Source: Alloscardovia sp963543015
GTDB lineage: Bacteria; Actinomycetota; Actinomycetes; Actinomycetales; Bifidobacteriaceae
Reading direction: 5' to 3'
Assembly: GCA_963543015.1 (NCBI GenBank)
Contig: CAUTYZ010000002.1
Location: 165,967 to 229,966 of the forward strand
DNA: 64,000 bases
Under the pieces are notes generated by a model that saw nothing but the letters and a program-made list of their open reading frames with translations, had not been told where the DNA came from and did no database searches. Numbering within the stretch: the stretch's first letter is position 1; every line of letters begins with the position of its first letter. Below are positions 7,205 to 15,959 of this stretch, piece by piece. The translations under genes were made by a program, and so were the position numbers.

Positions 7205-8690
7205 TATATCCGGTATCCAGCAATGTCTTCTTCAGATTATCTGAATTAACTGCAAACAAAGGGGCTGTAATGGTTTTGTCATTGAAATAAGGAACAGTCT
7301 TTGACAAGTTGACAGTCGTGGTCTTACGCTGGCAAATCGCTTTGCTCAACGTTGCAATAGAAGAAACGATGCGAGTTCGTTCGACTGACGTAGAAATCCA
7401 GATCTTTCCGTTGACGATATCGGGAATAGCATTAATGTATGTGCCGAAACCAGTGATAATCGGCCATGTCAAAATAGTTCGATTTGGCTGAGTATTCGTG
7501 GAATGTGAGGATTGAGTATCTTGTGATGACTCGTCAGAGTCAGTATCCGGGTCATTTGGCTGTGGAACTCGCTGCTTATTGACATCCACATTATCAACGA
7601 GTTTCTTGATAATGCTATCCAAAGTCACACTTGGATTAATCTGAGCACTCGATCCGGTAAAGCCTAAATTAGTTAAACCAGTAACGACTTCTTGAGCAAT
7701 ATTGTCATCAAAAGCGAGCACACCATCGACGTTGACAATTGTTCCTGCAGAGGAGGAACTCTGAGAGGACGACAGGCGATTGCGCAATGCTGATGAAATC
7801 GTCTCTGGTGAATCATTAGGAACGGACACATTTCGCCAATCGCTATCCGTCGAGTTTGCTTCCAAAAGGCCAGATGGGCTAAAAGCTACTCCAGTCGAAT
7901 AATATGGCTTCAAAATCTTCCACGCAGCGCTGAAAAGCTCTTGTGCGAAAGTTGCTCCCACGTTTGCTGGAATAATGATTTCGATAGCCTGAGGGTTTTT
8001 CTGCGTTGCTTTATCTAACTGAAGCTTCTTGACAAGATTATCCGTTTGAATACGAGCGATAGACTGGGCGGTAGCAAAAGACACGAAGTAGTCTTCAGTG
8101 AAATCAGGAATCTTCTGAGCCATCAAAACGACGGTAATTCCATTGTCCTGAGCTTCTTTCAAAGCTTCAGCGAGATTCTCATTTGCTTGAGCGTATTGGC
8201 TTCGTTGTTCTTGAGAAATATTATTATTTGCCAACTCTTTGTCAGTATACGTCGGCTGAGTCACGGTATCACCAAAGCGCTGATCGATAGCTGAGGTTGC
8301 AGAATTTCGCAGAGTATGAACAGGAGCAAAAAGAAGAGTATGAGGATTCTTATCGTTCTGGTTCTTGTAGGTGTTGATAATACGATGAATTTGCGTAATT
8401 TGAGCATCTACAGATGAGGAATCAGAAGAAGAAATCTGAGTATCCGCAAATCCCTGCGACTTTAAGGAGTCGACAAGAGCATCGCGCACATTAGACCAAC
8501 TATTGAGTGGTTGGTTGGAATTAATCATGGAACTTCCCGAAGGAGTGAGAATGTCAATAGTTCCAGTGAGAGAAGAATTGTGCGATGTGCTAGACGCGGA
8601 ACGCGGATTACATGCAGAGCACAGGAGCAGAGCAATGGCCATAATGAGCGCTCCGAGCCAAACATGAATTCTCGTTGCGTGAGACTGCAT
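7179..8690 (-). CDS. periplasmic-binding-protein-like lipoprotein
   Basis: 503 residues with a signal peptide and a lipobox-like LLCSAC that would place the acylated cysteine at residue 27. A Ser-rich linker follows, then a mature domain that resembles type I sugar-binding proteins of ABC transporters (alternating strands and helices, segment VNVDGVLAFDDNIAQE near residues 310-330). A low-complexity Asp/Ser stretch lies at about residues 375-400. No ABC permease or ATPase gene is nearby, so it is an orphan; a sensory or scavenging role is possible. The substrate cannot be inferred. Confidence 0.65.
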   Translation of the reverse strand: MQSHATRIHVWLGALIMAIALLLCSACNPRSASSTSHNSSLTGTIDILTPSGSSMINSNQPLNSWSNVRDALVDSLKSQGFADTQISSSDSSSVDAQITQIHRIINTYKNQNDKNPHTLLFAPVHTLRNSATSAIDQRFGDTVTQPTYTDKELANNNISQEQRSQYAQANENLAEALKEAQDNGITVVLMAQKIPDFTEDYFVSFATAQSIARIQTDNLVKKLQLDKATQKNPQAIEIIIPANVGATFAQELFSAAWKILKPYYSTGVAFSPSGLLEANSTDSDWRNVSVPNDSPETISSALRNRLSSSQSSSSAGTIVNVDGVLAFDDNIAQEVVTGLTNLGFTGSSAQINPSVTLDSIIKKLVDNVDVNKQRVPQPNDPDTDSDESSQDTQSSHSTNTQPNRTILTWPIITGFGTYINAIPDIVNGKIWISTSVERTRIVSSIATLSKAICQRKTTTVNLSKTVPYFNDKTITAPLFAVNSDNLKKTLLDTGYITPADAGL

Positions 8691-8980
8691 AATAGTTCCT
8701 CTCCATTCTGCATGGGTGCATCTGCATGTAGCGTGAGCCGTTCAGGAAGTGCGCGTTATGTGCGTGCATAGTTCACGGCTGCTGTTCTAGAAAGATAATT
8801 TTAGCGCATAACCCCTAAGAATGGGTGTACACCTTCATCAGGGTGGAGAGTACAGGGGGATTGGGGTATTCGCACGATACATACTATCGAGATACTCACT
8901 ATCGAGATGTATACGTTCCATGCGATGCGTATGAGCATGACCTGTGGGGTACGTCATATGCGCGGTTTACTCTTATAAGC
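8691..8980. other. divergent intergenic region before guaB3, with a repeated 11-mer
   Basis: About 290 bases separate the lipoprotein start from guaB3. ACTATCGAGAT occurs twice in direct orientation (8883-8893 and 8898-8908), 15 bases apart, a spacing that could suit a dimeric or tandem operator. The guaB3 frame is open back to 8825, but the extra residues look non-coding (Tyr/His/Asp-rich). No clear promoter was found. Confidence 0.45.
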
Positions 8981-10102
8981 ATGACACAGGAAATTGAAAT
9001 CGGAATGGGAAAATCCGGACGCATGTGCTATGCCCTCGATGATGTGGCAATTGTACCTTCGCGTCGAACTCGCGATCCACAAGACGTTGATACCACCTGG
9101 CAGGTTGACGCGTATCAGTTTGAGATACCAGTAATTGGTGCTCCAATGGACTCGTCTATGAGCCCAGAGACCGTCATTGAGCTGGGCAAGCTCGGTGGTC
9201 TGGGAGTTTTGGATTTAGAAGGTCTGTGGACTCGTTATGAGGATCCAACGGAACAGCTTCGCATGATTGCTGAAGCACCAGATGATGAGGCAACTATTTT
9301 GCTTCAGAAACTCTATTCCGAGCCAATTAAGCCTGAATTAATTACAGAGCGCATCAAGCAGATTCGTGATGCTGGCGTGACCGTTGCAGGTGCATTGACA
9401 CCACAACGCACGCAGGAGTTTTACTCGACAGTTGTTGATGCAGGTGTTGATCTCTTCGTCATTCGTGGTACAGCAGTTTCTGCAGAGCATATCTCTGAAT
9501 CTCATGAACCATTGAACTTGAAGAAGTTCATTTATGAGCTCGATGTTCCTGTCATCGTCGGTGGTGCAGGCACATATCGTGCTGCTATGCATTTGATGCG
9601 AACTGGTGCTGCAGGTGTGCTCGTGGGCGCTGGTGGATCAGCAGTATCATCATCGCGTTCCATTTTGGGTATGCACGTGCCAATGGCGACAGCAATTGCA
9701 GATATCGCTGCAGCACGTAAGGATTATATGGAAGAATCCGATGGCCGCTATGTTCCAGTCATCGTAGATGGCGGATTGGGAACATCCGGCAACTTTGTGA
9801 AGTCATTCGCTATGGGTGCGGATGCAGTCATGATGGGTAGCGCATTAGCTCGCGCCTATGAAGCTCCTGGACATGGTATGCACTGGGGTCGTGAAGCAAC
9901 GCATAAGAGCCTTCCACGTGGTCGTCGTGTTCATCTTGAACAGGTGGGAACGATGGAAGAAATTCTTACCGGTCCAAGTAACCGTGCTGATGGTTCGATG
10001 AATTACATCGGAGCATTGAGGCGTGCAATGGCATCGACAGGATATACCAATTTGCGTCATTTCCAAGATTGCCCAGTTGTTGCTACACCATACGGCGACT
10101 AA
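8981..10102 (+). CDS. guaB3: GuaB3 family IMP dehydrogenase-related protein
   Basis: 373 residues with the actinobacterial GuaB3 opening EIGMGKSGRMCYALDDVAIV, a (beta/alpha)8 barrel and no CBS domains. The phosphate-binding segments PVIVDGGLGTSG and GADAVMMGSAL are present. In true IMP dehydrogenase the catalytic Cys lies in a GSICTTR loop; here the corresponding loop is SAVSSSR, with Ser in place of Cys, as GuaB3 proteins generally lack it. The reaction is therefore uncertain. The start at 8981 matches the family N-terminus although no strong ribosome site is seen. It stands alone, without guaB or guaA next to it. Confidence 0.85.
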   Translation: MTQEIEIGMGKSGRMCYALDDVAIVPSRRTRDPQDVDTTWQVDAYQFEIPVIGAPMDSSMSPETVIELGKLGGLGVLDLEGLWTRYEDPTEQLRMIAEAPDDEATILLQKLYSEPIKPELITERIKQIRDAGVTVAGALTPQRTQEFYSTVVDAGVDLFVIRGTAVSAEHISESHEPLNLKKFIYELDVPVIVGGAGTYRAAMHLMRTGAAGVLVGAGGSAVSSSRSILGMHVPMATAIADIAAARKDYMEESDGRYVPVIVDGGLGTSGNFVKSFAMGADAVMMGSALARAYEAPGHGMHWGREATHKSLPRGRRVHLEQVGTMEEILTGPSNRADGSMNYIGALRRAMASTGYTNLRHFQDCPVVATPYGD

Positions 10103-10220
10103 GAGAAGCACGGTAGCTAGCGAGCGCATATTAAGCGCATAGTATCGTGCATTAGCCGCATTAGTATTGCGCATAGTGAGCGGTACATAACGCACATCAG
10201 CGTGTTGTGTAAGGCCTTTG

Positions 10221-10258
10221 AAAAACCTGCAGTATACTTAAACGTACTGCAGGTTTTT
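10221..10258 (+). terminator. terminator after guaB3
   Basis: Perfect 14-bp stem AAAAACCTGCAGTA (10221-10234) with 10245-10258, ending in five T. It could act in both directions. Confidence 0.85.
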
Positions 10259-10324
10259 GCTATGCAGTGGGCGGATTCCATACGCTCGAAGAGGGATACG
10301 GGGTGATAGTGAAGGACCACTATC

Positions 10325-10792
10325 ATGGTTGATACTGGTGAACTCATTTTTGATGCCTATTATCGAATTGGCACTAAAAATGAAAATATAAAATTCCATA
10401 TTGCGCAATGTGTCGAAGGTGATATCGATAGGGATACGTGTATCAAACTGGCATATAGCTCCTGCAATATGGCATGTCTGGCAATTGATATCGTTCGTGG
10501 GCGATTGGGTATCAATATGATTTCAGCTTTAGCGCATCCTAAAGTGATGAGTCGTATTGGAGCTCTCAAACAATTAATGCGAGACGAGGTGTCTGTTCCA
10601 CAGATTGCGTGGGCAGATTCAGCATGCAAACATTTGCCACTTATATTACGCACGTTGAATGGATTCGCAGTGTCTCCAGTGCGTTTCAATGCAAGTATCG
10701 GTTTAATGTTGGCAGGTAAGCCGTGCTGGGCATATGTTGTGTTTCGATTCAATGGAAGAAAGTGGGTGTGTACAAGCTGTGATTTTTGGTGA
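10325..10792 (+). CDS. Rv3235-like small protein of unknown function
   Basis: 155 residues, no signal peptide or membrane segment. The pattern (a helix with MACLAIDIVRGRLG, then ALAHPKVMSRIG, then a C-terminal beta section ending GRKWVCTSCDFW) resembles the actinobacterial Rv3235 family often found near secA. Its function is unknown. It has six cysteines, more than is usual in its neighbours. GAAGGA lies 10 bases before the ATG. It sits between two strong transcription boundaries and looks monocistronic. The family call rests on pattern recognition only. Confidence 0.55.
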   Translation: MVDTGELIFDAYYRIGTKNENIKFHIAQCVEGDIDRDTCIKLAYSSCNMACLAIDIVRGRLGINMISALAHPKVMSRIGALKQLMRDEVSVPQIAWADSACKHLPLILRTLNGFAVSPVRFNASIGLMLAGKPCWAYVVFRFNGRKWVCTSCDFW

Positions 10793-10888
10793 TATGCGTA
10801 GAGAATACACGGGTGAGCGACATTTCGACAGAAGTGATGTGCAATTGCTGTGTGAGTGAAATGTCGAAAGCTTGTTAGGCGCGCACAA

Positions 10889-10894
10889 TATACT
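10889..10894 (+). promoter_or_regulatory. -10 element placing a leaderless start at fadD-like gene
   Basis: TATACT ends 6 bases before the ATG at 10901, so transcription would start at or next to the start codon. The gene lacks a good ribosome site, which supports a leaderless message. No clear -35 box is seen. Confidence 0.45.
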
Positions 10895-10900
10895 TGAAGT

Positions 10901-13009
10901 ATGTTACGTGAATATACAACGGATATTATCTATTCAACAACTGATGATGACACGATTTTCAAGCTTTTGAATGATCGTGCAACAAAAGAGCCAGATAGCG
11001 TAGTAGCACAAGCATTGTGCGGGCCTCGTCGTCAGTGGGTGGATATCACCGCATCACAGATGCTCACTTCGGTACGAAACATCGCTAAGGGACTCATCGC
11101 TATGGGCGTGGATAAGGGCGATACCGTTCTTATCTACGCACCAACCTCATATGAATGGGGAGTGGTAGATTTCGCATGCGCTGCTATCGGTGCTATTTCT
11201 GTACCGGTCTATGACACAGATTCTCCAAAGCAAGTCGCTCAAATTGTTGCAGCGACATCGCCTAAAGTTGCTTTCGCGGGTGGGGAAGAGCGTTCCTTGG
11301 TTTTGGAAGAGCTTCGCCAATCCGACGATAATTCCGTTGAATACAGTTTCAACATTCAGTCCAATGGTCTCCAAGCTGTGACGGACTGGGGTAAAGACGT
11401 CTCAGATGAGAAACTCAACGCGATGATTAGCAATGTAAAGGCTGATGATCCATTGACAATCATCTTTACTTCTGGTTCGACAGGCAGACCAAAGGGGGCT
11501 TTGATTTCTCACCGTAATTTCGTACACACCGCGAAGAATGGTTGGGAAGTTTTGCCAAATATGCTTGCAGCGAATCCGACACGCTTGCTGATGTTCCTTC
11601 CACTTGCTCATGCATTTGCACGCTACATCCAGTACTGCGCTATTGGTTCGCATGGCATTATTGGTTACCTGTCAGATACTAAGCATCTTTTGAGCGATTT
11701 GCGTGGTTTCAGGCCTTCATACATGCTTGCTGTGCCTCGCGTATTTGAGAAGGTCTACAATGCAGCATCTCAAAAGGCAGGAAACGGTATCAAGGGACAT
11801 ATCTTTGCAGCCGCTTTTAAGCATTTCGTCCAGTGGAGCAAAGATGAGCAAGCTGGCAAGAAGCATAGCTTGCGTGAACGCATGCGTCATAATTTCTTTA
11901 TGAGTGCAGTTGGTTCGTCTATTCACTCGGCTATGGGCAATGGCATGAAGTTCATGGCATGCGGTGGTGCTCCAATGAATGAAGACTTGGCTCACTTCTT
12001 CAACGGAATTGATGATTTGACGTTCATTCAAGGATATGGACTTACAGAAACAGCAGCTCCATGCGTCGTGAATTTCGAAAATAAGAATCGCGTGGGATCT
12101 GTCGGTCAAATCGCTCCAGGTTTCTCCGTTCGTCTGACTGACGATGACGAGTTGGAAATTAAGGGACCAAGCGTCTTCATGGGATACTACAACAATCCTG
12201 AGCAGACTGCAGAAATCTTTGACAATGGCTGGTTGCGTACTGGCGATATCGCACAAATTGACGATGATGGCTTCATCTACATTACGGGTCGTAAGAAGGA
12301 CATCATCATTACTGCTGGTGGTAAGAACGTATCTCCAGCACCTCTTGAAGATGTGATTTCCACATGCCCAATTGTGTCTCATGCCATCGTAGTCGGCGAT
12401 AACAAACCATTTATTGGTGCTTTGATTACGCTTGAACCTGAGATGCTCCGTCAGTGGCTTGAAGGCCGTGGTCTTGATTCGACCATGACTCCATTGGAAG
12501 CTGCTGATAATGAAGCTGTACGAGCATTTATTCAGGAATATATCGACCGTGCAAATGCCACAGTTTCTCGTGCAGAATCTGTTCGTAAATTCGTCGTTCT
12601 GCCTTCAGAGTTCAGTCAAGAAACAGGAACATTGACTCCTAGCTTGAAGATTGTGCGTCCACGAATTATCGATCAGTATCGAGAAGTTATCGATAAGATT
12701 TTGTATGCGCCAAAGCCAACGGCAATGACCGATGCTGCAACAGCTCGCATTATGATGGCTGCTGAACAGGCAGCAGAGCAGTTCAACAAGCAGGTCCAGC
12801 CAACGGTGAAAGCTGCACGTGAACGCCTCGAGCCTATGTATAACAAAGCAGTCGAAAATGTTCGCAATGCGATGAATACACAGACAGCTCCTGCAAGCGT
12901 GGAAAAGACAGAGAAGACCGAAAAGACCGAAAAGTCTGAGAAGTCTGAGAAGTCTGAGAAGTCTGAGAAGTCTGAAAATGCTGAAGCGGCGAATGAGAGC
13001 AATAACTAA
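10901..13009 (+). CDS. long-chain fatty acid-CoA ligase (FadD15-like)
   Basis: A 702-residue AMP-forming acyl-CoA synthetase that activates fatty acids with ATP and CoA. The AMP-binding signature TIIFTSGSTGRPKG lies near residue 190, followed by YGLTETAAP and the hinge/C-terminal motif GWLRTGDIAQIDDDGFIYIT with GRKKD. It is the large FadD15/ACSL-type enzyme and not a short-chain acetyl-CoA synthetase. The C-terminus carries a Lys/Ser/Glu repeat tail (about residues 668-692) that is not part of the catalytic domain. The message may be leaderless. No beta-oxidation genes are adjacent, so activation of exogenous fatty acids for lipid synthesis is the likely use. Confidence 0.88.
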   Translation: MLREYTTDIIYSTTDDDTIFKLLNDRATKEPDSVVAQALCGPRRQWVDITASQMLTSVRNIAKGLIAMGVDKGDTVLIYAPTSYEWGVVDFACAAIGAISVPVYDTDSPKQVAQIVAATSPKVAFAGGEERSLVLEELRQSDDNSVEYSFNIQSNGLQAVTDWGKDVSDEKLNAMISNVKADDPLTIIFTSGSTGRPKGALISHRNFVHTAKNGWEVLPNMLAANPTRLLMFLPLAHAFARYIQYCAIGSHGIIGYLSDTKHLLSDLRGFRPSYMLAVPRVFEKVYNAASQKAGNGIKGHIFAAAFKHFVQWSKDEQAGKKHSLRERMRHNFFMSAVGSSIHSAMGNGMKFMACGGAPMNEDLAHFFNGIDDLTFIQGYGLTETAAPCVVNFENKNRVGSVGQIAPGFSVRLTDDDELEIKGPSVFMGYYNNPEQTAEIFDNGWLRTGDIAQIDDDGFIYITGRKKDIIITAGGKNVSPAPLEDVISTCPIVSHAIVVGDNKPFIGALITLEPEMLRQWLEGRGLDSTMTPLEAADNEAVRAFIQEYIDRANATVSRAESVRKFVVLPSEFSQETGTLTPSLKIVRPRIIDQYREVIDKILYAPKPTAMTDAATARIMMAAEQAAEQFNKQVQPTVKAARERLEPMYNKAVENVRNAMNTQTAPASVEKTEKTEKTEKSEKSEKSEKSEKSENAEAANESNN
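12904..12974 (+). repeat. 9-bp in-frame tandem repeats in the acyl-CoA ligase tail
   Basis: Eight near-tandem 9-base units encode (T/S)EK: three of the AAGACCGAA type, then five identical TCTGAGAAG units. Length change would not shift the frame. Slippage could vary the charged tail. Confidence 0.8.
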
Positions 13010-13062
13010 TCATTAATTCCAAACTCATCTGAGCTCTGTCAAGAATGTGAGGAGATACCTGT

Positions 13063-13548
13063 ATGGCATTACGCGAGATTCGTGTAGTACCCGATCCCGT
13101 TTTGCGTACACCGTGCGACGAGATTAAAGAAATCACTCCAGCAGTCGAACGTTTAGTTCAAGATTTGCTCGATACTGTCAACGATCCAGGTCGAGCAGGC
13201 TTGTCGGCAAACCAAATTGGGGTTAGTTTACGAGCATTTTCGTACAATATCGAAGGTGAAGTCGGATATATTCTCAATCCTGTCTTGGTGGAGAAGTCTG
13301 GCGAGCAGTATGGTGACGAAGGATGCCTTTCGGTTCCAGGTTTGTGGTACAAAACACGTCGAAGCGATTATGCCAAGGTTGAGGGGATAAACCTCGCAGG
13401 CGAAAAAATCGTTCTTGAGGGGAGCGGTTTGATGGGACGCATGCTCCAGCATGAGTGCGATCACCTTGATGGTCATGTCTACCTTGACCGATTGGAAAAG
13501 GAAGAACGTCGAGAAGCATTGCGATATATGCGCTCACATCAGGCATAA
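13063..13548 (+). CDS. def: peptide deformylase
   Basis: Removes the formyl group from the initiator Met of new proteins. 161 residues with the three family motifs: GLSANQIG (motif 1), EGCLSVPG (motif 2, metal-binding Cys) and QHECDHLDG (motif 3, the two His ligands and catalytic Glu). Motif 1 has Ser-Ala-Asn where GxGxAAxQ is standard, as seen in other actinobacterial copies. AGGAG lies 9 bases upstream. It stands between an acyl-CoA ligase gene and the rpsB operon, closed by a strong hairpin. Confidence 0.95.
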   Translation: MALREIRVVPDPVLRTPCDEIKEITPAVERLVQDLLDTVNDPGRAGLSANQIGVSLRAFSYNIEGEVGYILNPVLVEKSGEQYGDEGCLSVPGLWYKTRRSDYAKVEGINLAGEKIVLEGSGLMGRMLQHECDHLDGHVYLDRLEKEERREALRYMRSHQA

Positions 13549-13643
13549 GGTGGATGCGATAGCGTGCTTGAATGATAGGCGTGCTCAGTAAAACATATCA
13601 CCACAGCACATCATCATAAGTCGTCCATTCGGCTTGAATTATG

Positions 13644-13685
13644 TATGCGGGTTCTAGTAATGTAGAGCCCGCATATCGTCTTTTT
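13644..13685 (+). terminator. terminator after def
   Basis: 13-bp stem, 13644-13656 with 13663-13675 (core TATGCGGG/CCCGCATA, one mismatched pair region tolerated), followed shortly by five T at 13681-13685. Confidence 0.75.
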
Positions 13686-13851
13686 AAGGGGTATACTCGC
13701 ACGATTACTTCTTAAGCTTTGTATTGTCTATTGATATGTGAAAAACGCGCTATGTGTGCGACGATTCGTGTCGGTCGATGAGCACTCCGCAAGGTGAACT
13801 CGTCGTATGCGAATCTGCATAGCCAGGCAATAACCGACAGAAAGGTATATC

Positions 13852-14667
13852 ATGGCAGAAATTACCATGAGCCAGATGCTCAAGGCTGGCGTTCATTTTG
13901 GTCATCAGACCCGTCGTTGGAACCCAAAGATGAAGCAGTACATCTTGATGGAACGCAACGGCATTCACATCATCAACCTGTTCAAGTCTCTTGATCTCAT
14001 CGATCAGGCTTATGACTTCATCAAGCAGACTGTAGCTCACAACGGTACCGTACTCTTCGTTGGTACTAAGAAGCAGGCTGCACAGGCTATTTCTTCTGAA
14101 GCTTCCCGCGTAAACATGCCATACGTTTCTGAGCGTTGGTTGGGTGGTATGCTCACCAACTTCCAGACCGTATCCAAGCGTGTTGTACGCATGAAGGAAC
14201 TCGAAGAGATGAACTTCGATGACGTACGTGCAAGTGGCTTGACCAAGAAGGAACTTCTTCTTCTTGAGCGCGAAAAGGAAAAGCTTGTAAAGCAGCTCGG
14301 CGGTATCCGTAATATGGATCGCACTCCTTCTGCAATGTTCGTTGTTGACATCAACAAGGAAGCTCTTGCAGTAGAAGAAGCACACAAGTTGGGCATTCCT
14401 GTAGTAGCTCTCGTAGATACTAACTGCGACCCAGACTTGGTAGATTACCCAATTCCTGCAAACGATGATGCAATTCGCGCAATCGAGCTTCTCACAGCTT
14501 TGATGGCAGATGCAGTTGCTGATGGTTTGCTCGCACGTGGTGGTAAGGGCGCTCAGGCTGCTGCTACCGATCAGCCACTTGCTGAGTGGGAAACTGAACT
14601 CTTGAAGTCTTCTGATGCACAGGCAGAATCTGCTCCAGCAGAAGCTGAAGCATCTCAGGCTGAGTAG
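13852..14667 (+). CDS. rpsB: 30S ribosomal protein S2
   Basis: Small-subunit ribosomal protein, 271 residues. The family opening MLKAGVHFGHQTRRWNPKM and the later FVVDINKEALAVEEA and PVVALVDTNCDP segments are intact. An Ala/Glu-rich tail of about 30 residues extends past the folded domain, common in actinobacteria. GAAAGG lies before the ATG. It begins the usual rpsB-tsf order, with tsf 30 bases downstream. Codon use is strongly biased, as expected for a highly expressed gene. Confidence 0.98.
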   Translation: MAEITMSQMLKAGVHFGHQTRRWNPKMKQYILMERNGIHIINLFKSLDLIDQAYDFIKQTVAHNGTVLFVGTKKQAAQAISSEASRVNMPYVSERWLGGMLTNFQTVSKRVVRMKELEEMNFDDVRASGLTKKELLLLEREKEKLVKQLGGIRNMDRTPSAMFVVDINKEALAVEEAHKLGIPVVALVDTNCDPDLVDYPIPANDDAIRAIELLTALMADAVADGLLARGGKGAQAAATDQPLAEWETELLKSSDAQAESAPAEAEASQAE

Positions 14668-14697
14668 TCACAGAATTCAAGTTTTTAGGAGAAAATA

Positions 14698-15552
14698 ATG
14701 GCACAGATTACTGCTGCTCTCATCAAGGAAGTGCGTGAAGCTACAGGCGCAGGCATGATGGATGTTAAGAAGGCTTTGACAGAAGCTGAAGGCGATATCG
14801 CACGCGCAAAGGAAATCATCCGCGCAAGTGGTATCAAGGCTGCAGGTGCACGTGAAGGTCGTAAGGCTCAGGAAGGTCTTATCGCTTCTTCCGTAGCAGA
14901 TACAGCTAATGGTCAGACTGGTTACGCAGTTGAGCTCAACTCTGAGACCGACTTCGTAGCAAAGACTGATGCATTCGTTGAGCTTGGAAACACTGTAGTA
15001 GCTGCAGCTGTTGCTGCTGATGCACAGAATCCAGAAGCTGTTCTTGCTGCAAGCACCGATGCAGGTACTGTTAAGGACACCATTGACGAAGCAGGTGCAC
15101 TCTTCCACGAGCACGTTAAGCTTGGTCAGGTAGCTACCGTAAGCGGTCCTCACGTCGAGATTTACGCACACCGTAAGTCCGTAGAACTTCCACCATCCAT
15201 CGTTGCTATGGTTGCAACTGATGAAGCTGGTGCTGAAGTTGCTCACGAAGTTGCTCTTCAGATTTCTGCAATGGGCGCACAGTGGCTTACTCGCGAAGAT
15301 GTCCCAGCTGATGTTGTGGAATCTGAAAAACGTGTTGCTACTGAGAAGTCCCTCGCTGAAGGCAAGCCAGAAGCAATCGTTCCAAAGATTGTTGAAGGTC
15401 GTATGAACGCTTTCTACAAGGAAGTCGTTTTGCTTGAGCAGGCTTACGTGAAGGATCCTTCCAAGACAATTGGTGATCTCTTCAAGCAGGTAGGCGGACA
15501 GGCTATCGCATTCGCTCGCGTCGAGGTAGGCAAGGGCGAAGACGCTGAGTAA
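14698..15552 (+). CDS. tsf: elongation factor Ts
   Basis: Nucleotide exchange factor for EF-Tu. 284 residues: the N-terminal UBA-like domain carries the signature EATGAGMMDVKKAL, followed by the core motif ELNSETDFVAKTD. TAGGAG precedes the ATG. It is co-transcribed with rpsB and ended by a strong terminator 37 bases after the stop. Confidence 0.98.
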   Translation: MAQITAALIKEVREATGAGMMDVKKALTEAEGDIARAKEIIRASGIKAAGAREGRKAQEGLIASSVADTANGQTGYAVELNSETDFVAKTDAFVELGNTVVAAAVAADAQNPEAVLAASTDAGTVKDTIDEAGALFHEHVKLGQVATVSGPHVEIYAHRKSVELPPSIVAMVATDEAGAEVAHEVALQISAMGAQWLTREDVPADVVESEKRVATEKSLAEGKPEAIVPKIVEGRMNAFYKEVVLLEQAYVKDPSKTIGDLFKQVGGQAIAFARVEVGKGEDAE

Positions 15553-15959
15553 ACAGATTCTTATGAATTCTGAATACGTCAGATAATGATGAGGGCAGTT
15601 GCATATGCGGCTGCCCTCATTTTGTATAACAGGGGAGTGTACGGGGAAACGGTGCTGCGTAGCACGCAAGCGGAGCGGATACTATCTAATACCTATCTAG
15701 TACAGAGAGATTGAACGCTGATACCACGTGGACCAATTATGCTCCTCGGTATCATCTTCGAATCGGAGCCAGAAAAATAGTCACCTGAATATTTCGGTGA
15801 ATAATCTGCGATACACAGTGAGCATTTTTCGTAAAAATATATGTATCTCCAACCCCACTTATATGGGCACATTTTCGTAAACGCAATGCCTCGCGACACG
15901 ATGTATCGGCAAAAAGGTAAACTTATAAAGATTTATAGCCTGACGAAAGGAACGTCATA
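15553..15959. other. tsf-pyrH intergenic region
   Basis: About 400 bases without a supported gene. It holds the tsf terminator and presumably the pyrH promoter. A weak inverted repeat TCACC-N10-GGTGA is visible near 15780-15800, and TTTTCGTAAA-like words occur twice (about 15828-15838 and 15871-15880). I cannot assign a function to these. Confidence 0.4.
15589..15623 (+). terminator. terminator after tsf
   Basis: Perfect 10-bp stem ATGAGGGCAG (15589-15598) with CTGCCCTCAT (15611-15620), then TTT. Confidence 0.85.

Noticed and set aside
15693..15899. Short minus-strand frame between tsf and pyrH
   Set aside because: No ribosome site, no recognisable family, and it overlaps the likely pyrH promoter.
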